A DNA stretch of 48,517 bases, taken from positions 1 to 48,517 of the forward strand of contig CANLXN010000014.1 in assembly GCA_947495135.1 (NCBI GenBank). Direction: 5' to 3'. Shown one piece after another: positions 5,178 to 12,296 of this stretch. How positions within the stretch are numbered: position 1 is the first letter of the stretch; each line of letters begins with the position of its first letter. The DNA comes from an uncultured Flavobacteriaceae bacterium. GTDB taxonomy: Bacteria; Bacteroidota; Bacteroidia; Flavobacteriales; Flavobacteriaceae. The position numbers and the translations under genes are program-made. The notes beneath the pieces were generated by a model. It was given only the letters and a program-made list of their open reading frames with translations. It was not told the origin of the DNA and ran no database searches.

Positions 5178-6821
5178 ATGAGTGGACAAGAAAGTATTAG
5201 AGGATATTTATTTCAATCACTAATTGCTGTCTTGAAATCTTTGAATGGTAATTGGAATTCAATCTGTGTCGAACCCAAAACAGATTACGATAAAGTTGAT
5301 ATTATTTGGACTTTTCCTGACAAAAGTTTAGAAGTAAGTCAAGTAAAATCGTCAATTAATAATTTTAGCACCAATGATATTTTCAAGTGGCTTCAAAATC
5401 TTACTTTAGATTATAACGACGCTAAAATTTATTCCATTTATTTAGTTGGAAATTCCTCTCAATCAACAAAATCATTATTCAACTCGATAAAAGATAAATC
5501 GGAAACAGAGTTTCCTGAAAAATTTAAAAGTCTTTATAGAATAAAAAGCAAATTACGAGTTTTCTTTGAACCGAATAATATTGAGACTCTAGAGGATGCA
5601 TTAATAGCAGGAGTGGACAAGTTCTTTTTCTCAAAGGATATTTTAACAGACTATCCAACAAAAAAATTGATTGCCAATGGTATGGTAAATCAAATAATTA
5701 AAATTTCAACTATAGGAAAGGTCGTTCATAAAAGTGAATTTGAAAGTCATTTACTCGACTGGATTTTATATAATTATTCGGAGCAAATAACTTTAAACAA
5801 AGCGAACTTCCAACTTCAATTCTACCATAACAAGAATTTTTCAAAGGCAATATCAGATATTAAAATTGCGGATATCAAAAGCTCAAACCTCTTTATTAGC
5901 AAAAAACAAAAGGTAAAAGAATTGTTTAAAGAAATCAGTAAGTATAATTTTAAGGTAAAAACTTTTGAGAAAAAGTTCGATATAAATGATTTAAGTACAT
6001 TCTCTAGTATTAAAAGCTCATTTGAGTATAGTAATGAACCTGTTATTATAAATAGTTATGAGATTAAGCTAATAACTAAAGGATTAAAAAAACTTCTGAA
6101 TGTTGAGCCCGAAAAAGAATTTTTCAATTTTGGAGAACTTAAAGAAACAAAAACAATGAGTATAGGATTTCCACTAACTTCAAATAAAACAACATTAATA
6201 GGTGCTGAAATAGAGAAAGAAAAGAAAAATCTATATCAGGATTTTTACTGGGAAATCAATGAACTACTTGATTTAATGGACTTTTGGAAGAAATTATCGA
6301 AACTATCCTTATTACCAATTGTTATAACAAATACAGGGAAACAGCATACTGAAGAAATCAGAGTTCAACTTTCTATCCCTGAAAATGTTAAAGTTATTAA
6401 ATCAAAAAAAATTCCTATTCCAAAAATGTTTCAAAATATAGAAGATTTAAATTCTGATAATAGTTTTTTATTTAATAGTTTAAAACAGAATCAAAATAGT
6501 GTTGTTAGTGAATATTACCCAAGAAATATAATGCCGCAATTTATAAATTTTGGCATGTTTGGCTATGAGCGTAAAGGGCAAGAAGAGGATAAATTCCGTT
6601 CGTTGTTGAATTATTACTTTGAGTATAACTATTACTATGATAAGCCAAATCAAACAATAATCGAATGTGATTTCAAAGAACTGAACACAAATGAGACTAT
6701 GGCTTTTCCTTCTTACATTCTTGTAAAAAGTCATACTGATTTTACAATTGACTATGAAATCACTTGTAAAAATGAACCTGAAAAGATTACAGGAACATTA
6801 GCGTACAAGGCCAGCAGCTAA
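5178..6821 (+). CDS. Cassette 2: PD-(D/E)XK-like nuclease-domain protein, possible defence gene
   Basis: 547 residues from the ATG at 5178, 24 bases into the cassette; a frame from 5055 would start inside attC site 1. The N-terminal ~75 residues carry a plausible PD-(D/E)XK core: Glu32, Asp41 in DYDKVDIIW, then Gln55-Val-Lys57 in SQVKSS, the Q/E-x-K arrangement seen in Mrr- and Cap4-type nucleases. The middle (about 180-360) is Lys- and Ser-rich and helical, and the C-terminal third looks like mixed alpha/beta. I cannot name a family for those parts. Such N-terminal domains are common in restriction or anti-phage effectors. The stop codon TAA is supplied by the R'' box GCAGCTAAC. Function is inferred from motif and setting. 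Confidence 0.78.
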   Translation: MSGQESIRGYLFQSLIAVLKSLNGNWNSICVEPKTDYDKVDIIWTFPDKSLEVSQVKSSINNFSTNDIFKWLQNLTLDYNDAKIYSIYLVGNSSQSTKSLFNSIKDKSETEFPEKFKSLYRIKSKLRVFFEPNNIETLEDALIAGVDKFFFSKDILTDYPTKKLIANGMVNQIIKISTIGKVVHKSEFESHLLDWILYNYSEQITLNKANFQLQFYHNKNFSKAISDIKIADIKSSNLFISKKQKVKELFKEISKYNFKVKTFEKKFDINDLSTFSSIKSSFEYSNEPVIINSYEIKLITKGLKKLLNVEPEKEFFNFGELKETKTMSIGFPLTSNKTTLIGAEIEKEKKNLYQDFYWEINELLDLMDFWKKLSKLSLLPIVITNTGKQHTEEIRVQLSIPENVKVIKSKKIPIPKMFQNIEDLNSDNSFLFNSLKQNQNSVVSEYYPRNIMPQFINFGMFGYERKGQEEDKFRSLLNYYFEYNYYYDKPNQTIIECDFKELNTNETMAFPSYILVKSHTDFTIDYEITCKNEPEKITGTLAYKASS

Positions 6822-7007
6822 CAAGGTATAAAAAACATAGGGCTTTTGGGCTTAATCAAAAAGTCTGTGTTCATTTGCAAAGTCGCTAAATATAAAATTT
6901 GGCATTTAAAAAAAAGATAAAAGCAAAATATTTATATTTAGCTAAGTAATAAACCGAAACGAAAGTGCTTATCACCTGCCCTACGTTCCTTATACGAGAC
7001 GTTAGGC
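6814..7007 (+). other. attC-like recombination site 2
   Basis: R'' GCAGCTAAC at 6814-6822 then AAGGTATAA. The right side is TTATACGAGAC then R' GTTAGGC (7001-7007). TATAA/TTATA pair as the inner arms. R'' is the exact complement of the start of cassette 2 (GTTAGCTGC). Its interior is related to site 3 (shared AAAAAAGATAAAA and a GCTAAGTA segment). Confidence 0.82.
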
Positions 7008-7024
7008 ACAAGCACAACCAAAGA

Positions 7025-7831
7025 GTGAATAATAGAATTTCCAAAATACCAAATGACGTTCAAGACAGAAATTCTTTTGCTTGGAAAAAGTTGTGTGAAT
7101 ACGTTGATCAAGTTGCTGAAAACGGTTCTGATGAGTTTGTTCCAAGAGAAGCTCTTGGTGACGAATTGTTTGCTCAAATTTTCACTCTACCCGAATCAAT
7201 CGGAAAACTTAAAAAAGTTAAGAAAATTGGACTTTATGGGAGTAATCTAAAGAGAATTCCACCAGAAATCGGGCAAATGGAATCACTCGAATATTTTGAC
7301 CCTTACACTTCCTACGATTTGAATTGGTTTCCATTTGAGATTCATAAATGTAAAAAACTAAAAGACAGTCGAATTAGTACAAGAGCTCTTTATGGGAATT
7401 TTAAAAACAGAATGGGATTTCCAAAACTTGACCACAATCCAGTGAGGTATTTTGGAGATAATTTAAAATGTAGTGTCTGCGATAAAAAACTGACACGCGA
7501 AACGACAAACCAAATGTGGATTACCGCGCATATTGGAACGGACACTATTCCTATGCTCGCAAATCTGTGTTCTAAAGAATGTGAAGTGGATTTACCGAAA
7601 CCACCTAAAATCTATGTTCAGTTTCCGCATAAAGGTGGGGCGGATTTAGTTCAGCCACCTGACGAGGACGAATTATGGAAAATTGAAATGGCTGAAAGAG
7701 AAAAAGCAAATAAAGAAAACAAAAATACAACTGTACAATCTGAACCAGCTAAAGAGAAATCTGAAATTGTAGAAAAAGAAAAATTCAAATTCCCTTTAAT
7801 TAAACTTGTTCGGAAAATTTGGGAGAAATAA
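7025..7831 (+). CDS. Cassette 3: leucine-rich repeat protein with Cys pairs
   Basis: 268 residues if begun at the in-frame GTG at 7025; a longer version from 6965 would start within attC site 2. Residues about 50-115 form leucine-rich repeats (LPESIGKLKKVKKIGLYGSN, LKRIPPEIGQMESLEYF). A segment with CSVC (149-152) and CSKEC (182-186) could bind zinc. The C-terminal tail (about 215-255) is Lys/Glu-rich, followed by a basic amphipathic end. LRRs bind proteins, but the partner is unknown. No signal peptide, so likely cytoplasmic. It is the only clear gene in this cassette. Confidence 0.78.
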   Translation: MNNRISKIPNDVQDRNSFAWKKLCEYVDQVAENGSDEFVPREALGDELFAQIFTLPESIGKLKKVKKIGLYGSNLKRIPPEIGQMESLEYFDPYTSYDLNWFPFEIHKCKKLKDSRISTRALYGNFKNRMGFPKLDHNPVRYFGDNLKCSVCDKKLTRETTNQMWITAHIGTDTIPMLANLCSKECEVDLPKPPKIYVQFPHKGGADLVQPPDEDELWKIEMAEREKANKENKNTTVQSEPAKEKSEIVEKEKFKFPLIKLVRKIWEK

Positions 7832-7845
7832 ATAAAAAGCCAGAT

Positions 7846-8039
7846 GCCTAACAATAGCTATAATTAATACGGGTTTTGGTGCTTAACCCGAAGTTTATAG
7901 CTTTTAACCAAGTCCGCCAAATCTTTTGATTTGGCTTTAGAATAAAAAAGATAAAACAAAATAAAAAGTTTTGGCTAAGTACTTAATCGAAAGTTCACTA
8001 CTTTCTAATCCCGCACTAACCATAGCCGAGACGTTGCCA
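7846..8039 (+). other. attC-like recombination site 3
   Basis: R'' GCCTAAC at 7846-7852 then AATAGCTATAA. The right side is CATAGCCGAGAC then R' GTTGCCA (8033-8039). R'' is the complement of the start of cassette 3 (GTTAGGC at 7001). An internal GCCAAATC-TTTT-GATTTGGC hairpin lies in its middle. Confidence 0.82.
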
Positions 8040-8042
8040 GTA

Positions 8043-8576
8043 ATGCCAAGAACGACAATGCAGAAGATAAAAGACATATTACAAGGAGATATTTTAACAT
8101 TTAAAGCATTTGATAATAAATATAAGGTTTTGATTTGTACCAGTGTTTTTAAGGAAAGTAGCCCACATAATTTCACTTTTACGGCTTTGACTTTTGACTC
8201 TAAAAATAAACCTCAGATTGAGGACGTTTTGCAAAGTGAATTCTATGGGATTGGAAATACGAAGAATGACTTCTTTAAATACTCGGATAGCGAATTAGAA
8301 AACATTTGGTCAATTCACCCAGAGATTAAGCCTTACTTTTTAGGTTCATACGGCTTGATAGTTTGGAGAAAGGACTTCATGAAATTTCGTGAGAATTTTG
8401 AAAAGATTGGCAACCTAAATGTGATTAACAACTTGGACAAGAATGGAAATGGCGCAATGAATGCAAGCGATATGACCGTTTTGAATAATCTGTTTACGAA
8501 TGACACTTACGGATTCTTTGAGAATAAGGGGCAAAAAAGATTTATGGTTAAGGCAATTGTGATAAATGAGAATTAA
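8043..8576 (+). CDS. Cassette 4, gene 1: Imm26-like hypothetical protein
   Basis: 177 residues from the ATG at 8043, nine bases into the cassette (an alternative ATG is at 8058). The N-terminal part (GDILTFKAFDNKYKVLICTS) resembles the opening strands of Imm26-type immunity proteins, which also start GDI-F and carry a small beta-rich domain, but I cannot confirm the family by eye. No signal peptide or membrane segment. It overlaps the next gene by 11 bases, so the two are likely co-translated. If it is an immunity protein, no cognate toxin is visible here. Function uncertain. Confidence 0.7.
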   Translation: MPRTTMQKIKDILQGDILTFKAFDNKYKVLICTSVFKESSPHNFTFTALTFDSKNKPQIEDVLQSEFYGIGNTKNDFFKYSDSELENIWSIHPEIKPYFLGSYGLIVWRKDFMKFRENFEKIGNLNVINNLDKNGNGAMNASDMTVLNNLFTNDTYGFFENKGQKRFMVKAIVINEN

Positions 8577-8862
8577 CACGAGAGAGACATATAGAAAATT
8601 GACAATAGGTACAATGCTTTCGGTATTGGTATTTTTCTCAATCTCATTTGTAACGGTCTTGACTCAAATAAATTCTCCATTGCATCGGATTAATGATTAC
8701 TATGAGTTAAAGATTGGATTTCCATTTGAATATTATCATGAATTTATGGTCGACTGTCCGATTCCAAATTCAGGATGGAACATTAATAACTTGATACTTG
8801 ATTGTGTAATTTCTTGGATTGTAGTGACTGGACTATATTTGATTGTCAAACGAAATAAATAA
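8566..8862 (+). CDS. Cassette 4, gene 2: small two-helix membrane protein
   Basis: 98 residues from the ATG at 8566, which overlaps the end of the preceding gene. There are hydrophobic segments at about 14-33 and 76-93, with a soluble loop between them containing FPFEYYHEFMVDCPIPNS. It is probably an inner-membrane protein with the loop outside. No family is recognised. Two genes in one cassette are less usual than one, and the overlap suggests a functional pair. Confidence 0.7.
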   Translation: MRINTRETYRKLTIGTMLSVLVFFSISFVTVLTQINSPLHRINDYYELKIGFPFEYYHEFMVDCPIPNSGWNINNLILDCVISWIVVTGLYLIVKRNK

Positions 8863-8870
8863 AGCACATA

Positions 8871-8996
8871 CTGGCAACAATGTATAAAAATAATAGCCGA
8901 GACAGTAGTGAATTCAAGGGTTGTAGTCCGCTACAATTTCCGTGTAACTTGACTGGTAAATACCACGCAACTACTCATAGCCGAGACCGTTGGGCC
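8871..8996 (+). other. attC-like recombination site 4
   Basis: R'' CTGGCAAC at 8871-8878 then AATGTATAA. The right side is CATAGCCGAGACC then R' GTTGGGCC (8989-8996). R'' is the exact complement of the start of cassette 4 (GTTGCCAG at 8033). About 126 bases, shorter than sites 1-3. AGCCGAGAC also appears at its left side (8896-8904). Confidence 0.8.
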
Positions 8997-9021
8997 TAAG
9001 CTAATAAAACCGAAATCAATA

Positions 9022-9477
9022 ATGAAATTTAGAAAAGCAACAAAAAATGATGTTTCAAAAATTGTGGAAATGATCGCGGATGATGAACTTGGCAAAACAA
9101 GAGAAAATTTCCAAACACCATTGCCGACTCAATATCATAACGCTTTCGAAAATATAAATGCTGACCAAAATCAAGAGCTGATCGTAATCGAAAATGAAAA
9201 CTCTGAAATTATTGGAACTTTACAATTATCATTTATTCAATATCTAACTTATCGCGGTGGTATTAGAGCTCAAATAGAAGCTGTAAGAATTAGAAAAGAC
9301 CAAAGAGGGCTCGGAATTGGAAAAACAATGTTTGAGTGGGCTATTAATAGAGCTAAAGAACGGAATGCACATTTGTTACAATTAACGACGGACAAAAAAA
9401 GACCAAAGGCAATTAAATTTTATGAAGACTTGGGATTTAAAGCTACTCACGAAGGAATGAAAATGCACTTTGAATGA
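9022..9477 (+). CDS. Cassette 5: GNAT-family N-acetyltransferase
   Basis: 151 residues covering a complete single GNAT domain. Strand beta-4 and motif A are clear (IEAVRIRKDQRGLGIGKTMF, with the acetyl-CoA pyrophosphate loop Q/R-x-x-G-x-G/A at RGLGIG, about residues 94-99), followed by a motif B ending KFYEDLGFKATHEGMKMHF. The enzyme moves an acetyl group from acetyl-CoA to an amine. The substrate (small molecule, antibiotic or protein) cannot be told from sequence. GNATs are frequent integron cargo. The start ATG lies 32 bases into the cassette. Confidence 0.9.
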   Translation: MKFRKATKNDVSKIVEMIADDELGKTRENFQTPLPTQYHNAFENINADQNQELIVIENENSEIIGTLQLSFIQYLTYRGGIRAQIEAVRIRKDQRGLGIGKTMFEWAINRAKERNAHLLQLTTDKKRPKAIKFYEDLGFKATHEGMKMHFE

Positions 9478-9490
9478 AAAAAAAGGCCAG

Positions 9491-9625
9491 TTGCCAACAA
9501 TTTATAACCGAAATTACGGCGGATTCGACTACATTCGAATCCACTCGGAATTGCTAAAGCCTGTACCTAACCGAAAATTAACGCATATTAACTCGTAACT
9601 GAAGGTTATACGTAACCGTTGGCAA
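9491..9625 (+). other. attC-like recombination site 5
   Basis: R'' TTGCCAAC at 9491-9498 then AATTTATAACC. The right side is GGTTATACGTAACC then R' GTTGGCAA (9618-9625). R'' and R' are perfect complements, and TTATAACC/GGTTATA pair as arms. Here R'' fits the next junction better than its own cassette's start (GTTGGGCC), which agrees in five of six core bases. About 135 bases; contains the dyad GGATTCGACTACATTCGAATCC. Confidence 0.75.
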
Positions 9626-9635
9626 ATATTTAAAA

Positions 9636-10064
9636 ATGGACATAAAACTGAAAATTATCAATCTAATTTATTCAGTATTCTTAATACTAATTTCATTCGG
9701 ATTTGCGTCTTCGCAGGAAACAAAATTTACTTTTGACGACGAATTTGGAAATACTATTACAATTCACAATTTTGATTCAATTTCAGATAGATTTGACAAG
9801 CAACTCCTGATTGATAATATTAATGGTTCATTGTTTGATCCAGAAATTCAGAAATCTGATTTGAGGTTTGATATTTTTATATCCGATTTTAAAAAATTCA
9901 ATCGACGAAACTATAAATTTAGAGTTAATAAATACCCCAGAACTAAAGATGTTCGGACTCAGCTGATGTATATGGGCGGTGGGCAATACTACAATTTGAA
10001 ACTAAAAAGATCTAATCGATCGACCGAATTTGTAGGATTAGAATATCTATATTCCGTCATTTAA
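9636..10064 (+). CDS. Cassette 6: small exported protein, unknown function
   Basis: 142 residues. The first 27 form a Sec signal peptide (hydrophobic YSVFLILISFGFASS, cleavage likely near SSQ). The mature part has no membrane segment or repeat that I can recognise. There is a polar C-terminal half with LMYMGGGQYYNLKLK, probably beta-rich. It starts 17 bases after the last clear attC junction and is on the same strand as the other cassettes, so it is likely the last cassette of the array. A clean attC site does not follow. No family is recognised. Confidence 0.7.
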   Translation: MDIKLKIINLIYSVFLILISFGFASSQETKFTFDDEFGNTITIHNFDSISDRFDKQLLIDNINGSLFDPEIQKSDLRFDIFISDFKKFNRRNYKFRVNKYPRTKDVRTQLMYMGGGQYYNLKLKRSNRSTEFVGLEYLYSVI

Positions 10065-10444
10065 TATAACGTTTGCTAAAAAAGAACTGAGCTAAAAAAC
10101 AACTAATCCTAATTTAATTTCGACACATAATTTTTATAACAGGTTAAGCGGAAAGTAGCCGCTCCCAAAAAGCTGCTTCACTTATGCAAGACCCTTAAAC
10201 ATGCACACAAAGCTATCTAACAGATCCTGCAGTGATCACTGAAGAGTCGAATCACACTGCTAACTATTCGTAAAAAACTCAAATTCACCTCCAAAATTTC
10301 CGATTCTATTTTTTTGGCTACATTTAGGACACCCCATTAGAACTTCCTGGTTTTTGAAGCGAGATTGATCTTTGTGATTTTGATCCAAGTGAAATTCGTC
10401 AAAGGAAGAGCAAAAGACAAGACGTATAATTAATTTCATATTTC
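10065..10444. other. Intergenic stretch with a possible decayed attC site
   Basis: 380 bases with no gene. GTTTGCTAAA at 10071 resembles a degenerate left box for a cassette starting GTTGGCAA. CTTATGCAAGACCCTTAA at 10181-10198 resembles the right arm of site 1 (ATATGCAAAGAC-GTTA). If real, this is the eroded end of the array at about 10071-10200. The rest (10200-10444) shows nothing I recognise. Confidence 0.35.
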
Positions 10445-10993
10445 ATGCATACCGGAAAAATAATAATTGAAACAGAACGATTAATTTTAAGAGAAATGGT
10501 TGCCGACGATGCTCCGGGCATGCTCGAACTGCACTCAAATCCTGAAGTCCAAAAATATACCGGAGAAGACGTTATTACTTCCACCAAAGAAATCCATACT
10601 AAGATAAAAGAATTCCAAACCAGAGACGCAGATCGCGGATATGGAAGATGGGTTACTGTTTTAAAAGACGGCAATCAATTTGTAGGTTGGGCTGGTTTAG
10701 CATATTTAGCCGAATTTGATGAAATCGATATTGGATATCGGTTCCTACCTCAATATTGGGGCTTAGGAATTGCAACTGAAGCTTCGCGAGCAATTTTGGC
10801 TTATGCATTCGATACGCTTAAATTGGAGCGAATTATTGCTATCGCCATGAAAGAACATCAAGGATCCATCAAAGTAATGAAGAAAGTAGGAATGGAATTT
10901 GAAAAATTTGCTCCTTACGAAGTGGGCAGTAAAGACGCCGCCTGGTATTGGTGCGACAAAGCACTCCTTGCAAAAAGTGCCCAGAACTTGTAG
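10445..10993 (+). CDS. GNAT acetyltransferase, RimJ/RimL-like
   Basis: 182 residues. It opens ETERLILREMVADDAPGMLEL, the typical RimJ/RimL-type entry strand and helix, with the acetyl-CoA segment IGYRFLPQYWGLGIATEASR (about 98-117) and VMKKVGMEFEK at the end. This subfamily acetylates N-terminal or small-molecule amines using acetyl-CoA; the substrate here is unknown. It lies outside the cassette array, is about equally long as usual family members, and has no attC site after it. Confidence 0.88.
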   Translation: MHTGKIIIETERLILREMVADDAPGMLELHSNPEVQKYTGEDVITSTKEIHTKIKEFQTRDADRGYGRWVTVLKDGNQFVGWAGLAYLAEFDEIDIGYRFLPQYWGLGIATEASRAILAYAFDTLKLERIIAIAMKEHQGSIKVMKKVGMEFEKFAPYEVGSKDAAWYWCDKALLAKSAQNL

Positions 10994-11101
10994 TATTCGA
11001 GTTATTTCTGATTGGCTGATCTCAATTCATTTGTAACACTTCAATTTAAATGAAGTCTTTAGTGAAAACCAACAACTATTTTCATCACAAATTCAGAAAA
11101 A

Positions 11102-12277
11102 ATGAAAAATCAACTCATTTCGTTACTAGCCATCTTCCTTTTACTCACACCCCTCAAAAGTATTGGGTGCAGCATGCACAAAATAACTCAAAATGGTAAA
11201 ACTATTGTGGGAAACAATGAAGACTGGTTAAGTCCTAACAATCTATTTTGGTTCGAAAATGGCATCGACGGTAGCTACGGTGTTATGTACATGGGACAGC
11301 TCAATAGATTTGCACAGGGAGCTATCAACTCGGCTGGTTTGGTCTTTGACGGCTTTGCCAACCCCGAGTTAGCCGTAGAAAACACAGAAGGAAAACTAGA
11401 GGTCCCTATAGGTGATGCAGTAAAGCAAATCATGCAAACCATGAGCACTGCCGAAGAAGTTAAAAACTACTTTGAAAAAATAAACCTCAGCTATTTATCT
11501 AGCAGTCAATTGGTCTTTGTCGATAATTCTGGAACCTATTTAATTGTAGAAGGAGACGAACTAATCTTAGGAGAGGAAGAAGAGAAGATCTTTTCAAATT
11601 TTTACTACTCGCAAATTGAATCGGAGCGTGATGTAGATCTTGATAATGTTCGAAACGGTCTTCAATTCATGGATAATTCAACAGCAAGTCCTTCTCTCCA
11701 ATACTGTAGTGATGTTATGAAAAGTATGTCCAGCTCTCAGGTATTTGGAACTCAATATTCCACTATTTACGATTTAAATAACCTCAAAATTAGACTATAC
11801 CTTTTTCACGACTACTCACAATATGTTGAGTTAGATTTAATGACAGAATTGAGCAAAGGAAATCGCGATGTGATGCTTTCAGATTTATTTTCAAAAGAAT
11901 CTCCCGGAAGCAAGCATTATGAAAAGTATAACAATACTGAAAATCCAATAAGCTTTTTGGAAGAATTGATTGGGACTGAAGAAGATTTAACGGAAGAAGA
12001 ACTAGCCTCACAGGGTTTTGGCTGGATTATTAACTTCATTGGTTACGAATGGTTAAATGGAAAAGATAACACCCAAGCCGCGATCACCATCTTTGAATAT
12101 GGCTTAGCACTAATGCCTAACGATTTTGATTTACACGATAGCCTAGGGGAAGCCTATTTTGAAAACAAGGAGTACAAAAAATCAAAACTCAGTTATCAGA
12201 AATCGCTCGAACTCAACCCGGACAACTCCAATGCCAAAAAATTTATTGAAAAGATTAATTCTAAAAAGAGTGACTAA
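11102..12277 (+). CDS. Secreted Ntn-type linear amide hydrolase with C-terminal TPR
   Basis: 391 residues. A signal peptide ends just before Cys23 (KSIG-CSMHK). In the choloylglycine hydrolase/penicillin V acylase family the N-terminal Cys exposed by processing is the nucleophile, and the following GNNEDW (about 38-43) with GLVFDGF fits this fold. The family hydrolyses linear C-N bonds such as bile salts, penicillin V or N-acyl homoserine lactones. After about residue 300 there is a TPR tail (GLALMPNDFDLHDSLGEAYF, KSLELNPDNSNAKKF), which is not part of the core fold. The Cys could instead be lipidated, though the lipobox is poor. It converges with mutS with 19 bases between the stops. Confidence 0.82.
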   Translation: MKNQLISLLAIFLLLTPLKSIGCSMHKITQNGKTIVGNNEDWLSPNNLFWFENGIDGSYGVMYMGQLNRFAQGAINSAGLVFDGFANPELAVENTEGKLEVPIGDAVKQIMQTMSTAEEVKNYFEKINLSYLSSSQLVFVDNSGTYLIVEGDELILGEEEEKIFSNFYYSQIESERDVDLDNVRNGLQFMDNSTASPSLQYCSDVMKSMSSSQVFGTQYSTIYDLNNLKIRLYLFHDYSQYVELDLMTELSKGNRDVMLSDLFSKESPGSKHYEKYNNTENPISFLEELIGTEEDLTEEELASQGFGWIINFIGYEWLNGKDNTQAAITIFEYGLALMPNDFDLHDSLGEAYFENKEYKKSKLSYQKSLELNPDNSNAKKFIEKINSKKSD

Positions 12278-12296
12278 AAAGTTCAAAAAAGGTCGA

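Larger units (their letters stand above)
4352..9625 (+). mobile_element. Integron cassette array lacking a visible integrase (CALIN)
   Basis: Six same-strand cassettes begin at 4353, 5154, 7002, 8034, 8990 and 9619, each junction being G^TTRRRY. Five attC-like sites end the first five cassettes. Each has a left box of the form YAACAA...TATAA and a right box ending in GAGAC, AAGAC, GACC or AACC before GTT. The first bases of a cassette match the complement of the R'' box at its own 3' end: GTTGCCCAC/GTGGGCAAC, GTTAGCTGC/GCAGCTAAC, GTTAGGC/GCCTAAC, GTTGCCAG/CTGGCAAC. That is the signature of circular cassette excision and insertion. No tyrosine recombinase gene is visible in the window. Confidence 0.82.

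Noticed and set aside
6965-7024. Longer N-terminus of the LRR protein starting in attC site 2
   Set aside because: It would lie inside the recombination site; a GTG at 7025 follows the cassette junction at a typical distance.
4353-10444. A search for an integron integrase or other tyrosine recombinase on both strands
   Set aside because: No frame in or near the array shows the tyrosine-recombinase layout, so the array is called without an integrase.
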